From: Solobacterium sp.
GTDB lineage: Bacteria > Bacillota_I > Bacilli_A > Erysipelotrichales > Erysipelotrichaceae
Length of the DNA: 64,000 nt
Direction: 5' to 3'
Assembly (NCBI GenBank): GCA_017469355.1
Contig: JAFUGM010000062.1
Span: 1 to 64,000, forward strand
The notes beneath the pieces are model-generated. The model did no database searches and was not told the origin of the DNA. It saw only the letters and a program-made list of their open reading frames with translations. Each line of letters starts with the position of its first letter. Within the stretch, counting starts at the first letter, position 1. This document shows positions 43,438 to 53,959 of this stretch, piece after piece. A program made the translations under genes and the position numbers.

Positions 43438-45129
43438 ATGGCATATAAGCACAACAAGTACATCGATGCGTGGATTGATCTGGTCATGAACGACAAGATC
43501 AGATCCTGCCATGACCAGAAGCGGATGATAAAAAACAATCTGATTCCGGTGCTCGAACGTGACGATGTGGTAGTTGATAACGATCTCATAGAGCACGGAC
43601 TCAGTCTCCAAAAGTATTTCCCTTTTCAGCTGATTCACTGGGAGCTCTTCCAGTTCGCTGTCATAGCCGGTGTTTTTTTGATCCGGTCAGACGGCAGCCG
43701 GGACATATATTTCCACGAGATCCGTGACATCATGGGGAGAGGATCCGGGAAAAACGGTTTCATTGATTTCCTGGCGTTCTACTTTTTGTCGCCGATCCAC
43801 GGGATCAGAAACTACAACATCGATTTGATAGCTAACGGAGAAGATCAGGCAGCCACATCCATCGCAGACCTCAGTGAGCTGATCAAGCATCCTGTTGATC
43901 CAAAGTATGAGAAAGTCTTGAGACAGAACTACAAGGCACGCGTTGAAAGCGTGACGGGCATCAAGACGAACAGCGTCTTCCGTTTGAATACGACGTCGAC
44001 GAAGAACAAGGACTCGAAACGAACTGGCTGTGTCATTTATGACGAGAAGCATGAGTACGAATCGACGACCAATATGAACACGCTCCAGTCCGGTCTCGGA
44101 AAGATTCCGCACGATCGGATCATAACCATCACGACCGACGGACGAATTAGAGACGGGGTCCTTGATCGTGAGAAAGCTCAGAACGACGACATTCTGAGCG
44201 CATACAATCCGAACAACCGGATATTCGTGAACTACTTCCACATCGAAAAGGAAGAGGAATGGAATGATCTGGCTGCGCTCGAAAAAGCTATCCCGTCTTT
44301 GAATCACCCGAGCTTCTATTCTCTGAAAGATGTGATCACTCGAGAAATCGAAGACATGCCATCGAAACCGGACTACTTCCCGGAGTTCATGTCGAAACGA
44401 TGCAATTTCCCAATCAGCAATCCAGAAACGGCAGTCGCTGAATGGGATGACATTGTTGCGTGCGAAAGTGATCCACCGTTCGAGATTGAAGAAGGAATGT
44501 CGTGCATTGTCGGAATTGATTTCTCGAAAACGAACGACTTTGTCGGGTGCGTGGCCACATTCCGGAAAGATGATCAGTACGCTATCAAACATCACAGCTT
44601 CATCTGTTCGAAGTCTTCAGATCTGTCTCAGATCAAAGCACCGCTTGAAGAGTGGCAGAAAAAGGGCTACCTCACGGTCGTGGATGAAGTTGAGATCTCT
44701 CCGGCGTTGGTAGCTGCTTGGATCAAATCGATCCAGGAGCACTATGTGATAGCAATGCTGACGGTCGACTCGTTTCGGTATTCGATACTCAGCTCCGAGC
44801 TGAGAGATCTCGGATTTGACGGGACAAAACCAAAAGATGAGAAGAACCTGTGGCTTGTTAGAAATTCAGACATCATGAAGGCTGCACCGTTAATCAATTC
44901 GTTGTTCCTATCACATCGCCTTCACGGTTTCGATCGGATGATGTGCTGGTACACGAACAACACGAAGCAGATCATTGATGCAAAAGGCAACATCACATAC
45001 GGCAAGATCAACAAACGCGTCAGAAAAACAGACGGCTTCATGGCTTTCGTTGGGACGATGTGCTGCGTTGATTCACTGCCAGTCACAAACGAATTTCCTG
45101 ACATCGATATCGGTGTCATTACTTACTAG
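43438..45129 (+). CDS. terminase large subunit
   Basis: 563 residues. An ATPase domain with GRGSGKN at 100-106 and VIYDEKHEYES as Walker B, and a C-terminal RNase H-like nuclease with VGIDFSKTNDFVG and later acidic residues. It powers DNA translocation into the prohead and cuts the concatemer. Confidence 0.92.
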   Translation: MAYKHNKYIDAWIDLVMNDKIRSCHDQKRMIKNNLIPVLERDDVVVDNDLIEHGLSLQKYFPFQLIHWELFQFAVIAGVFLIRSDGSRDIYFHEIRDIMGRGSGKNGFIDFLAFYFLSPIHGIRNYNIDLIANGEDQAATSIADLSELIKHPVDPKYEKVLRQNYKARVESVTGIKTNSVFRLNTTSTKNKDSKRTGCVIYDEKHEYESTTNMNTLQSGLGKIPHDRIITITTDGRIRDGVLDREKAQNDDILSAYNPNNRIFVNYFHIEKEEEWNDLAALEKAIPSLNHPSFYSLKDVITREIEDMPSKPDYFPEFMSKRCNFPISNPETAVAEWDDIVACESDPPFEIEEGMSCIVGIDFSKTNDFVGCVATFRKDDQYAIKHHSFICSKSSDLSQIKAPLEEWQKKGYLTVVDEVEISPALVAAWIKSIQEHYVIAMLTVDSFRYSILSSELRDLGFDGTKPKDEKNLWLVRNSDIMKAAPLINSLFLSHRLHGFDRMMCWYTNNTKQIIDAKGNITYGKINKRVRKTDGFMAFVGTMCCVDSLPVTNEFPDIDIGVITY

Positions 45130-45142
45130 GAAGGAGGCACGC

Positions 45143-46435
45143 ATGTCAGTATTTTCAGGAGCGCTGAGAAGTCTCGCTGCTCGAATGGACACATCCGAGA
45201 GAACTATCGAGATCGGACCAGACAGCGATATCATGCAGTTCATCGATGCAGACAAAGCGAATGAGCTGGCACTCTATACCCTGGCACTCCACACAGGCGT
45301 GTCTATTCTCGCCAATTCACTCAGCAAGTGTGAGTTCCGGACATATCTGTGGAAGGCTTCGGAATCTCGGATCATCGAGACCTTCGGCGAGGAATACTAT
45401 CTGTGGAACTATGAACCAAACAGGAACGAGAACGCGAGCGCGTTTATCTTCAAGCTGGTCAGTCATCTGATCTATGACGGAGAGTGTCTTGTCATTCCGA
45501 CATCGCGCGGTGATCTGCTGATCGCAGACACATACCGGCACAACAAAAACGCGATGATCTCCGACACCTTTGAGCAGGTGTGCATCTCACGGAGCGGCGA
45601 ACCCGGAAACGGCTCACCCTTTTATTTCCGCGAGCGGTTCAAGGCGGAGGATGTTCTCTTCTTCCGTTTAAACAATCGAAATCTGTCGGATCTTCTTGGA
45701 AGAATCACAGCGGACTATGACGAGCTGATGAAGAACGCCATGGAGCAATACTACAAGCAAGGCGGAGAACGTGGCGTTGTCACTCTGACAGCCAACGCTC
45801 CGAATGGGAAGTACGGGACCAAGGCGGACGGAACACCTCGAACCTTCACAGACGTATATAACGACATGATGACGAATCAGTTCCGGGAATATTTCAAAAA
45901 TCCCAACGCAGTCGTCACGATGTTCGACGGGTTCAAATACGAACGAAAAGCTGAACAGGGTGCGGCAATATCAAGACTCTCAGATGTGACCGGAATCACC
46001 GACGAGATCTACGAGAGAGTCGCGACAGCTCTCCAGATTCCTCCAGCTATCCTCAAAGGTGATGTTGCGGACGTGGAAGTTGTCACAGAAAACCTGATCA
46101 CTTTTGGCATCGATCCGATCGCCAAAATGATCGAGACTGAGATCAATCGGAAACGATACGGAAAACGAGCGCTCAAAGGCTCCCGTATCATCGTCGACAC
46201 ATCAACCATCAAGCACGCCGACGCCTTCTCTGTCGCATCCAGCGCGGACAAGATGATCGCATGCGGTGCTTGGTCAATCGATGACGTCAGAAGAAAAGCA
46301 AATGATATGCCACTCGGAGAAGAGTGGTCGAGTCGTCATTTCATGACGAAAAATTATGCCTCAATGAATGACATGCTCAATGAGAATGATCCGGAGGCAA
46401 AGGAGGAAAACGATGAAACAGGAACGGCAGATTAA
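45143..46435 (+). CDS. portal protein, HK97 type
   Basis: 430 residues from MSVFSGALRSLAARM, ribosome site AAGGAGG. The order portal, protease, capsid and the FRLNNRNLSDLLGRI and GVVTLTANAPNGKYG-like segments fit HK97-type portals. A dodecamer forms the DNA gate of the head. Confidence 0.87.
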   Translation: MSVFSGALRSLAARMDTSERTIEIGPDSDIMQFIDADKANELALYTLALHTGVSILANSLSKCEFRTYLWKASESRIIETFGEEYYLWNYEPNRNENASAFIFKLVSHLIYDGECLVIPTSRGDLLIADTYRHNKNAMISDTFEQVCISRSGEPGNGSPFYFRERFKAEDVLFFRLNNRNLSDLLGRITADYDELMKNAMEQYYKQGGERGVVTLTANAPNGKYGTKADGTPRTFTDVYNDMMTNQFREYFKNPNAVVTMFDGFKYERKAEQGAAISRLSDVTGITDEIYERVATALQIPPAILKGDVADVEVVTENLITFGIDPIAKMIETEINRKRYGKRALKGSRIIVDTSTIKHADAFSVASSADKMIACGAWSIDDVRRKANDMPLGEEWSSRHFMTKNYASMNDMLNENDPEAKEENDETGTAD

Positions 46436-47252
46436 GTTCCGCTTCGACATGACTCCGCTTGAAAGCGCTGGCAATGTCGTTAAACTCTATATTTATGACG
46501 ATGTCACGTCTTATGGAGAATTTGACTGGGCCACATGGACTTACAAAGAGAGCGAGACCTCGGCGAAGTATATGCGGGGACAGCTCGACCAGATCGGCCA
46601 GGGCTCAGACATCGAACTCCACATCAATTCAGCTGGTGGCGAAGTCGCTGAAGGCGTTGCCATCTATAACCTTTTAAAGCAGAAAGCTCAGGATGGTCAC
46701 AAGATCATCGGTTTCATTGATGGAATGGCTTATAGTGTCGCGATGGTCATCGCCATGGCGTGCGACGAGATCCACATGGGACTCGGCACATCAATGCTTC
46801 TCCACTATCCATGGATGAGGGCATCGGGAAACGCTGACGAGCTGAGAGCATATGCTGATCAGCTTGATGCTCTTGGAGAATCTTCTCTTCAGCTCTTCCT
46901 TCATCGAGCAGGTGACAAGATCACATACGAGGATCTCGATAAGATGATGCGAAAAGAAACGATGCTCGATCCTGAGAGCTGTCTGAAATATGGATTCGCT
47001 GATGTCGTTGACAGCTACGACGCCACAGGAGCTTCAGAAAGCCTCGAGACAGCGCTTCAGGAACAGAGACAGGAGAATGACCAGCTGCGCGAAGAAATCG
47101 CGCACAGCGAGCTGATCCGGGCCGCTATGGAGTCTCTGGCGGTCATGTTCAAAGAAATGAGACCAACACAGGCACATACTCCGGAGGATCCGGAGAAAAA
47201 TATGCGCGATACCATGGTTGCCGCTCTTAGGAACGCGGCGGAAAGGAGATAA
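46413..47252 (+). CDS. ClpP-like prohead protease
   Basis: 279 residues from MKQERQIKFRFDM (AGGAGG upstream), overlapping the portal gene by 23 bp. ELHINSAGGEVAEGVAIYN, GMAYSVAMVIAMACDEI with the catalytic Ser and HYPWM with the His give the ClpP/S14 fold; the C-terminal coiled coil may be a scaffold. It trims the capsid during maturation. Confidence 0.9.
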   Translation: MKQERQIKFRFDMTPLESAGNVVKLYIYDDVTSYGEFDWATWTYKESETSAKYMRGQLDQIGQGSDIELHINSAGGEVAEGVAIYNLLKQKAQDGHKIIGFIDGMAYSVAMVIAMACDEIHMGLGTSMLLHYPWMRASGNADELRAYADQLDALGESSLQLFLHRAGDKITYEDLDKMMRKETMLDPESCLKYGFADVVDSYDATGASESLETALQEQRQENDQLREEIAHSELIRAAMESLAVMFKEMRPTQAHTPEDPEKNMRDTMVAALRNAAERR

Positions 47253-47257
47253 AAACC

Positions 47258-48457
47258 ATGACAAGAATTATGTCGAAAGACTTAATCAAAGCATCTGCGA
47301 CCGCCATCTTCCAGAAGATGAGTGACGCACTCGCAAACAACGACGCTGAAGGCGCTGCTTCCGCAATGGAAGAGTTCACAGCTCAGGTCTGTGAACAGAT
47401 CGAAAACGAGTTCGAACAGTACGAAAACATCGCAGACATGGCTGTCCTCCAGTCCAGAGGACTGAGAACTCTCACATCTGAGGAGACTCAGTGGTACGAG
47501 AAGTTCATCGATGCAGCTAAGAAAGACGTCAAGCAGGCGATAACAGATCTGACTGACGGCATGCCCGTCACAATTATTGACAGAGTTCTCGAAGACATGC
47601 AGAAGGCTCACCCGCTTCTGGGTGTCCTGAATATCCAAAACGCTGCCGGTGCTACCAAGTTAGTCATGAACGCCGTACAGATGGCCTCCAAATTTGGAAG
47701 CTGGGGTGCGATCGGTTCCGGCATCGCAAACGAGTTGACTGGAAAGATCAAGACGGTGGATGTGACCACAGCGAAGTACACAGCGTACTTCATCATTCCG
47801 AAGGACTTTGTGAAGTTCAACTTCTCTTTTGCTCCGGTATGGGTCGATCAGTACATCCGTCTGGTCCTCTCCGAGTCTGTAGCTTTCGGTCTTGAAAAGG
47901 GATTTGTCGCTGGAGATGGCAAGGGTCAGCCTATTGGTTTAGCCTTCGATGTTTCTAAGAATGAAGACGGTGTCTATACAGAAAAAGAAGCAGCAGTTCT
48001 CGACGATTGGTCGAAGTATAACGATCTGATCGCTGACAGCCTTCTGAAGGATGCGAATGGCGACTTCCGTCAGATTTCTAAAGTCACAATCGTCGTCAAC
48101 CCGATCGACTATGTTAAGAAGATCAGACCTGCGCAGTTCTGTCTGACAAATGCAGGCGTCGTCAACATTATTGACAATCGTTTCCCGACTGAAACAGTTC
48201 AGTCTGTGTTTGTTGAAGAAGGCACCGCGAAGCTCGGACTTCCTGAGAACTACTTCGCAGCCATCAATGGCGGTCAGTCCGGAACGATCGAATATTCCGA
48301 CGAAGCTCAGTTCCTGGATGACGCTCGCGTGTACACTACTCGCGTATACGCTCAGGGTCGCCCGGTTGACAACACTTCATGGATCAATCTGGACATCTCC
48401 AAGCTTGAAGCTCCTGCCTTCCCTGTGTTTGTGACAAACAACAAAGACGGAGAATAA
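47258..48457 (+). CDS. major capsid protein, HK97 fold
   Basis: 399 residues. A helical N-terminal delta region (to about 95) is followed by the HK97-type core with ITDLTDGMPVTIIDRVLEDM and GDGKGQPIGLAF. Position directly behind the ClpP-like protease and the size both fit. Confidence 0.9.
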   Translation: MTRIMSKDLIKASATAIFQKMSDALANNDAEGAASAMEEFTAQVCEQIENEFEQYENIADMAVLQSRGLRTLTSEETQWYEKFIDAAKKDVKQAITDLTDGMPVTIIDRVLEDMQKAHPLLGVLNIQNAAGATKLVMNAVQMASKFGSWGAIGSGIANELTGKIKTVDVTTAKYTAYFIIPKDFVKFNFSFAPVWVDQYIRLVLSESVAFGLEKGFVAGDGKGQPIGLAFDVSKNEDGVYTEKEAAVLDDWSKYNDLIADSLLKDANGDFRQISKVTIVVNPIDYVKKIRPAQFCLTNAGVVNIIDNRFPTETVQSVFVEEGTAKLGLPENYFAAINGGQSGTIEYSDEAQFLDDARVYTTRVYAQGRPVDNTSWINLDISKLEAPAFPVFVTNNKDGE

Positions 48458-48464
48458 GTGAATC

Positions 48465-48776
48465 ATGGCAGATGATGCAATCCTTGAGATGGTGAAGGAT
48501 TCACTTCACATGTCGTTCGATCTGGATGACTCATCCGCCCGTCGTCTCAACAACGAAATCGGCCAGGGGATCGCTTATATCCAACGATATGGCGATCCCT
48601 CAGCTTCTTGTCTTCCTGGAACAGTAACTGGTCAGCTTTTGTGCGAGTACGTGCTTCGAGCTGAATCAGGAGCTGTCGAAACCTTCTACACAGACTTCAG
48701 AAATGACATCCTCAGCTTAAAGGCTGAGAGCGATGCGAGAGCATACGCTGAGGCAGTATATGACGATCAAGATTAA
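48465..48776 (+). CDS. head-tail connector (gp6-like)
   Basis: 103 residues, helical, beginning MADDAILEMVKDSLHMS, with the usual location behind the capsid gene. A ring below the portal. Confidence 0.7.
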   Translation: MADDAILEMVKDSLHMSFDLDDSSARRLNNEIGQGIAYIQRYGDPSASCLPGTVTGQLLCEYVLRAESGAVETFYTDFRNDILSLKAESDARAYAEAVYDDQD

Positions 48777-49116
48777 GAGCAGATTCATCGCTTTTAACGA
48801 CGGACTAGCTGACTCTTATGCCGTCGCCGATCGCCGGATCACTAAGATTCGTCAGGAACGTATACATTTCAATCAAGCCAGTGTCGGAGAGCGACGCTAC
48901 TGGGATGCATATGTCTCGGGGGTCCAGATCACAATGGCTGTCAAGGTTCCTCTGGGAACCAAAGTCGATCAGGGTGATCTTCTTGTGATCGATGAAAAAC
49001 AGTACATCGTCGTGCAGAAGGATTACAAAGACGACAAGATGCCAGCCTGTTGGCTTTTGTCGTTGTCAGCTTCTCCTATTGCTTACAAGGTGAGGGAAGA
49101 TGGCGGCGACAACTAA
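48760..49116 (+). CDS. head closure / head-tail adaptor
   Basis: 118 residues from MTIKIKSRFIAF, overlapping its neighbours on both sides. Beta-rich, with PLGTKVDQGDLLVIDEKQYIV typical of head-tail adaptors (SPP1 gp16-like). Confidence 0.65.
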   Translation: MTIKIKSRFIAFNDGLADSYAVADRRITKIRQERIHFNQASVGERRYWDAYVSGVQITMAVKVPLGTKVDQGDLLVIDEKQYIVVQKDYKDDKMPACWLLSLSASPIAYKVREDGGDN

Positions 49117-49516
49117 CAAAAAGGTCAAGATTGGTGAGTTCGATGTTGCCATGAACGATATTCTTGTCGAATTTCAGGAAGCAAGTTCTCAAGCCTTGGC
49201 GAAGGCAGTAGATGATACTGCAAAAGAAACCGTCAAAAAAGCAAAAGAAGGATCGAAGATCTTCGGTGGCTCGGGCAAATATGCCAGAGGTTGGACCTCT
49301 CGAAAAACTGAAGACACATATGCTCATCATAGGCGGACGGTGTTCCACGGAACGGCTCCTGGCCTCCCTCATCTTCTTGAGCACGGCCATCGAAAGTTCA
49401 TCTATGGCCACGACACAGGCGGAACAGTTCTCGGACGGCCTCACCTTCCGAAGGATGAAGAGACCGAGAGAACTTTCACTGAAAAGCTGGAACGAGCTAT
49501 CGAGGAGGGATATTGA
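49100..49516 (+). CDS. HK97 gp10-like tail/neck protein
   Basis: 138 residues. The FHGTAPGLPHLLEHGH segment is the characteristic HK97-gp10 motif. Joins head and tail. Confidence 0.82.
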   Translation: MAATTNKKVKIGEFDVAMNDILVEFQEASSQALAKAVDDTAKETVKKAKEGSKIFGGSGKYARGWTSRKTEDTYAHHRRTVFHGTAPGLPHLLEHGHRKFIYGHDTGGTVLGRPHLPKDEETERTFTEKLERAIEEGY

Positions 49517-49854
49517 TGGGCAGAGACGAAATTATCGAACTGATGAAGACGGCCGGATTGTTCTTTGATGAAGACCATCCCGATCACATCACTGTCGAGA
49601 AATTGGAAAAAGGAATCATCGAACCTCCATTCATGGAGTTCGATATTCTGGAACAAAATCTACGCGCCGACGGGATGACATATTTGAGATATACAGTTGT
49701 CAATGTTCGGAAATATGACGACATTGATGATGGTGTTACTCATGCGCGATTCCGTGACGCAATGGATGAAGCAATGATCTCCTATAGAATGACCGCGCAC
49801 GAATATGATGACGTGCTCGGGCTATGGGTGACAAGATACACGTTCACGGTGTGA
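49516..49854 (+). CDS. tail terminator/completion protein
   Basis: 112 residues from MGRDEIIELMKTAG, behind GAGGAGGGA. Position between the gp10-like gene and the major tail protein indicates tail terminator. Confidence 0.65.
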   Translation: MGRDEIIELMKTAGLFFDEDHPDHITVEKLEKGIIEPPFMEFDILEQNLRADGMTYLRYTVVNVRKYDDIDDGVTHARFRDAMDEAMISYRMTAHEYDDVLGLWVTRYTFTV

Positions 49855-49876
49855 CCGTGAAGAAAGGAAAAAGAAA

Positions 49877-50488
49877 ATGAAACCATATCATTATGACGTG
49901 CTCAACGTTCACGCGTTCTTCCCCACTGTGGACGAAAACGGTACCTACGACTTTGAAAAGGCGGAATGCATCAAGCTGCCTGGCATGCGCTCTTTTGAAG
50001 GAAGCGCCAACGGCGATCTCTCAAAGATTAGAGCGGACGGTATTGATTACATCGTCATCTCTTCAAACAATGGATATGATCTGACGCTGAACTTTGTCCA
50101 GATTCCCGACAATTTCAAGGTCAAAGCGCTCGGTGAAGTTGTTGATGGAGCGACTGGTATCCAGTACGAAACAGCTGATGCAGAACCGGCACCCTTCGCG
50201 CTTGTCGGTGAGTTCAAAGGATCCAAGGACAACATCCGCTGGATCTACTACAATGTAACAGCCTCCCGTCCCAACCAGAACGGAGACAACAAGGACAACA
50301 TGAAGGAACCAGACGAAGAGAGCCTCACAGCTACCGCTTCCCCGCTCCCGATCGTTATCAATGGCGAAGAAGTTAACGTTGTTCGCGGTGGTGTCACAAA
50401 GAAAATGAACCCTACCACATGGAGCAAGTGGCTCTCTGAGGTTGTTTTACCGGCAGGCGAAGCCGATCCGGATAACGACGGAGAATAA
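49877..50488 (+). CDS. major tail (tube) protein
   Basis: 203 residues. The YDVLNVHAFFP start, the GANGDLSKIRADG-like loop and the size resemble phi13-type tail tube proteins. The C-terminal 60 residues are a less conserved surface extension. Confidence 0.78.
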   Translation: MKPYHYDVLNVHAFFPTVDENGTYDFEKAECIKLPGMRSFEGSANGDLSKIRADGIDYIVISSNNGYDLTLNFVQIPDNFKVKALGEVVDGATGIQYETADAEPAPFALVGEFKGSKDNIRWIYYNVTASRPNQNGDNKDNMKEPDEESLTATASPLPIVINGEEVNVVRGGVTKKMNPTTWSKWLSEVVLPAGEADPDNDGE

Positions 50489-50497
50489 GAGGAGAAC

Positions 50498-50935
50498 ATG
50501 GCCAAACTGGAAAAAACATTGACAATCGACGGACGTGAGATCTGCTTCAGAGCGAGCGGTCTCACTCCGATCGTATATAACCGACTCTTCCGTGGCCGGG
50601 ACTACTTCCGTGATCTTGAGCTGCTTCAAAATCTCGAAGCATTCAACGACATCGAAGAGGAAGAGGAAAAAACAAGCTTTCCACTGACGGTAGATGACTA
50701 TGATCAATTTATGCGTATATGCTTTTGCATGGCTTACCAAGGACTCGGCAAAGGCGTCGCATCCCCGGAACACAAAGCATTCCTGGATGAATATCCGGAC
50801 ATGTATGCGTGGATCGATTCCTTCGGATCTTTTGATATGGTCTCGATCCTTGGAGATGTCATCGAACTATGGGCTGGAAACGCTGAGACGGTAGTTAAAA
50901 CAAAAAACGCTCACCCCGCACCACCCGTGAAATAA
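50498..50935 (+). CDS. tail assembly chaperone, short form (G)
   Basis: 145 residues from MAKLEKTLTIDGREI. The acidic, helical protein lies directly before the tape measure gene, the position of lambda G-like chaperones. The slippery heptamer A AAA AAC lies at 50902-50908, ten codons before the stop. Confidence 0.75.
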   Translation: MAKLEKTLTIDGREICFRASGLTPIVYNRLFRGRDYFRDLELLQNLEAFNDIEEEEEKTSFPLTVDDYDQFMRICFCMAYQGLGKGVASPEHKAFLDEYPDMYAWIDSFGSFDMVSILGDVIELWAGNAETVVKTKNAHPAPPVK

Positions 50936-51105
50936 GCGCTGCGCTCTATCTTTTGAGGTGCAAACAGCTCAGTCTGTCACTCAATGAGATGGATGACATC
51001 AGTGAAGGGATGGTGTGGGACATGATCTCAGAACAGTCGAACGATCAGATCGACTACCCTCTCAAAGCCGGAGAGGAACAATTCAACGAATTTATAAGCG
51101 GATGA
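50498..51105 (+). CDS. tail assembly chaperone, -1 frameshift form (GT)
   Basis: Slipping one base back at A AAA AAC (50902-50908, in phase with the codons ACA AAA AAC) continues through ...KKRSPRTTREISAALYLLRC to a TGA at 51103, adding 66 residues. No stop interrupts this frame and no separate start with a ribosome site is needed. This mirrors the conserved G/GT scheme of siphophages, where the long form loads the tape measure protein. Confidence 0.7.
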
Positions 51106-51165
51106 CCGAGAAGTGTGCACACACGCCTCGGTCTTTTTGTCGTATTCAGGAAGAAAGGGGCGCTA

Positions 51166-53958
51166 ATGGCAAGCAGAATCAAAGGCATCACGATCGAGAT
51201 CGATGGCGATGCGACAGGTCTAGAAAAAGCGCTAAAGAGCGTTAATTCTACAATCAAAGAAAACCAATCCGCGCTCAAAGATACAGAGCGCCTTCTGAAG
51301 CTCAATCCCGGAAGCACTGAACTGTTGGCGCAGAAACAGACATATCTCACCGGAGAGATTGACGCAACGAAGGAAAAGCTCGAACAGGAGAAGCTGGCGC
51401 TCGCGCAGCTTCAAAACGCTCCGAACGCTTCGGAAACGGTCGAACAGCAGAGAGCACTCGCTCGAGAAATCGAAGACACGACCCAGAAGCTCAAAGCGCT
51501 CACCGATGAATACAAAGAGTTCGGATCAGTGTCCGCTCAGCAGGTCGCAGCTGCTGGCGAAAAGATGAAAGAGATCGGCGGAGACATCGAAAGCGCCGGT
51601 CGTTCGATCATGCCGGCATCCGCTGCCATGATCGGACTTGGAACCGCCGCAGTCAAAACGACGGCAGACTTCGATTCTTCGATGTCTCAAGTGGCTGCCA
51701 CCATGGGGGTCACGACTGACGAAATCAAGGATCTCCGAGACTTCGCCAAAGAAATGGGAGCGACCACAGCCTTCTCAGCTTCTGATGCTGCCGAAGGTTT
51801 AAACATCTTGGCCATGGCCGGATATGACGCAGAGCAGCAGATGGCTGTCCTTCCGTCAATCCTCCAGATGGCATCAGCTGGTAACTTGTCACTCGCCGAT
51901 TCAGCTGACTACGTTACTGGTATTATTGCCGGTTTTTCCAACGAATCACTCGACGCTACGGTCATCGCTGACAAACTGGCGAAAACGGCATCATCCGCTA
52001 AGGGTGACGTTGCTTCTTTCGGTGAAGGTCTGGCAACCGTCGCTGGAACAGCGAACACAACCGGTCAGAGCTTCCAGGACATGGCCACAGCTCTCGGCAT
52101 CCTTGGAAACAATAACTATTCAGCGAGCGAGGCAGGCAACGCTCTTAATCGTACGCTGAAGAATTTATACCAGCCATCATCCACGGCAGCCGAGGCCATG
52201 GATGCTCTTGGACTCAGCGCATATGACGCTCAAGGAAACGTCCGCGCGCTTCCTGATGTCCTTGGCGATCTATCCACAGCGCTCGACGGAATGACCGACG
52301 AGGAGCGTAACAAATGGCTTTCTAAGATCTTCGACGCAGCAACGTTGAAGAGTGTCCCGGCGCTTCTGAATTCATGCTCTGGAGGTCTCAACGGTGTTGT
52401 TGGGGCTCTTGAAAATTCAGGCATTGCCTGGGAGAAGTATAACGACACAGTCTGGTATTCAAGACTTGGCATCGAAGGCATCCTGGACGACTTGATCTAT
52501 GACATCAGAGACTTAGGACTGTCAAACGAGGAAGTTTGTGAGTATCTTGTGAGCGAGTACGACATGACCGCTGAGGACGCCACCAAGGCGATCGAAACGG
52601 TCCGGCGCTCTCTCGAAGATCAGACAACAGCATGGGACACGCTATCCGATACCATCGAAGATTCAGCCGGATATGCTGAAACGGCTGCGGACACTCAGCT
52701 CGACAATCTCGAAGGTCAGCTGACTATGCTCAAGTCCGCTCTCGAAGGTCTGGCCATTTCACTCGGCGAGATATTGATGCCAATTGTTAGAGGCGCAGTT
52801 GAAAAGATTCAGGCAGTTGTTGACTGGCTCAATTCACTTGATGATGGAGCAAAGAATCTTATCGTTCGAATCGGTTTAATTATCGCAGCGGCAGGACCTC
52901 TTCTGATTTTCATCGGTAAGGTGGCAACCGGCATCGGTTCGATCATGACACTAGCTCCGAAGATTGTCAGCGGTTTCACTGCACTGAAGGCGACGCTGCT
53001 GCCAATTGTCGAGACAATAAAGACAGCACTCTCCGGGCTCTTCACGTTGATCATGGCGCATCCTGTTATCGCAGTGATCACCGCCATCGTGGCGACTCTT
53101 GTGCTTTTGTATACGAAGTGCGAGTGGTTCCGTGACGGCGTCAACGCAGTAATCCAGTCGGTGAGCGATTTCTTTACAAACTTCGGAGAAAAAGTTACAG
53201 AAGTGTGCGAGGGCATCGCGCAGTGGTGGAGTGATCTCAAACAGTCTACTGCTGAGACTTGGGAGAATATCAAGACTTCCATCGGTGATGCCTGGGAGAA
53301 TCTCAAAAACGGAGCAGTGGAGAAATTCACTGCTATCAAAAATACGATTTCTGAAAAGTGGGAGAACATCAAGCTCGCGACATCCGAGACGTGGAACAAT
53401 ATATCGACAACTGTTGGAACTTTGACTGAGGGTATCCGTTCGAATATTACCGATAAGTTCACGTCGGCGAAGAACAAAGCTGTCGAGATATTCACGAATA
53501 TGAAGCAGAACATCGAACAAAAGATTGCCGGTGTTCGTGACTTCATCAAAGGAGCGATCGACAAGATCACCGGATTCTTTTCAACCGCAAAGCTGGAGTT
53601 TCCAAAAATTAAACTTCCGCACTTCACGATCTCCGGTAAGTTCTCACTGGATCCGCCAAGTATTCCACATTTCGGTGTGGAGTGGTACAAAAAAGCATAC
53701 GACAATGCCTATCTGATGAACTCTCCGACAATCTTCGGAGCACAGGGTGGCAAACTGCTCGGCGGTGGAGATGGTAACGGTTCGGAAATGATTGTCGGCA
53801 CTGACCTGCTCAGAGGCATGATCAACGACGCGGTCGGAGATCTTCAACTCGCAGGTGGTGGAGATATCATCATCCCTGTCAGCATCGGAAACGAACGACT
53901 CGACACTCTGGTAGTTAAGGCTACCGATCGAGTCAACTACAGATCGGGAGGCAGATGA
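51166..53958 (+). CDS. tape measure protein
   Basis: 930 residues from MASRIKGITIEID (ribosome site GAAAGGGG). The N-terminal long coiled coil (about 20-140) precedes the phage-tail tape measure core (GATTAFSASDAAEGLNILAM-like segment at about 205-225), with membrane-like hydrophobic stretches at 550-640. The C-terminal half repeats WENIKTSIGDAW-type units. The 2.8-kb gene sets tail length. Confidence 0.9.
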   Translation: MASRIKGITIEIDGDATGLEKALKSVNSTIKENQSALKDTERLLKLNPGSTELLAQKQTYLTGEIDATKEKLEQEKLALAQLQNAPNASETVEQQRALAREIEDTTQKLKALTDEYKEFGSVSAQQVAAAGEKMKEIGGDIESAGRSIMPASAAMIGLGTAAVKTTADFDSSMSQVAATMGVTTDEIKDLRDFAKEMGATTAFSASDAAEGLNILAMAGYDAEQQMAVLPSILQMASAGNLSLADSADYVTGIIAGFSNESLDATVIADKLAKTASSAKGDVASFGEGLATVAGTANTTGQSFQDMATALGILGNNNYSASEAGNALNRTLKNLYQPSSTAAEAMDALGLSAYDAQGNVRALPDVLGDLSTALDGMTDEERNKWLSKIFDAATLKSVPALLNSCSGGLNGVVGALENSGIAWEKYNDTVWYSRLGIEGILDDLIYDIRDLGLSNEEVCEYLVSEYDMTAEDATKAIETVRRSLEDQTTAWDTLSDTIEDSAGYAETAADTQLDNLEGQLTMLKSALEGLAISLGEILMPIVRGAVEKIQAVVDWLNSLDDGAKNLIVRIGLIIAAAGPLLIFIGKVATGIGSIMTLAPKIVSGFTALKATLLPIVETIKTALSGLFTLIMAHPVIAVITAIVATLVLLYTKCEWFRDGVNAVIQSVSDFFTNFGEKVTEVCEGIAQWWSDLKQSTAETWENIKTSIGDAWENLKNGAVEKFTAIKNTISEKWENIKLATSETWNNISTTVGTLTEGIRSNITDKFTSAKNKAVEIFTNMKQNIEQKIAGVRDFIKGAIDKITGFFSTAKLEFPKIKLPHFTISGKFSLDPPSIPHFGVEWYKKAYDNAYLMNSPTIFGAQGGKLLGGGDGNGSEMIVGTDLLRGMINDAVGDLQLAGGGDIIIPVSIGNERLDTLVVKATDRVNYRSGGR

Positions 53959-53959
53959 C

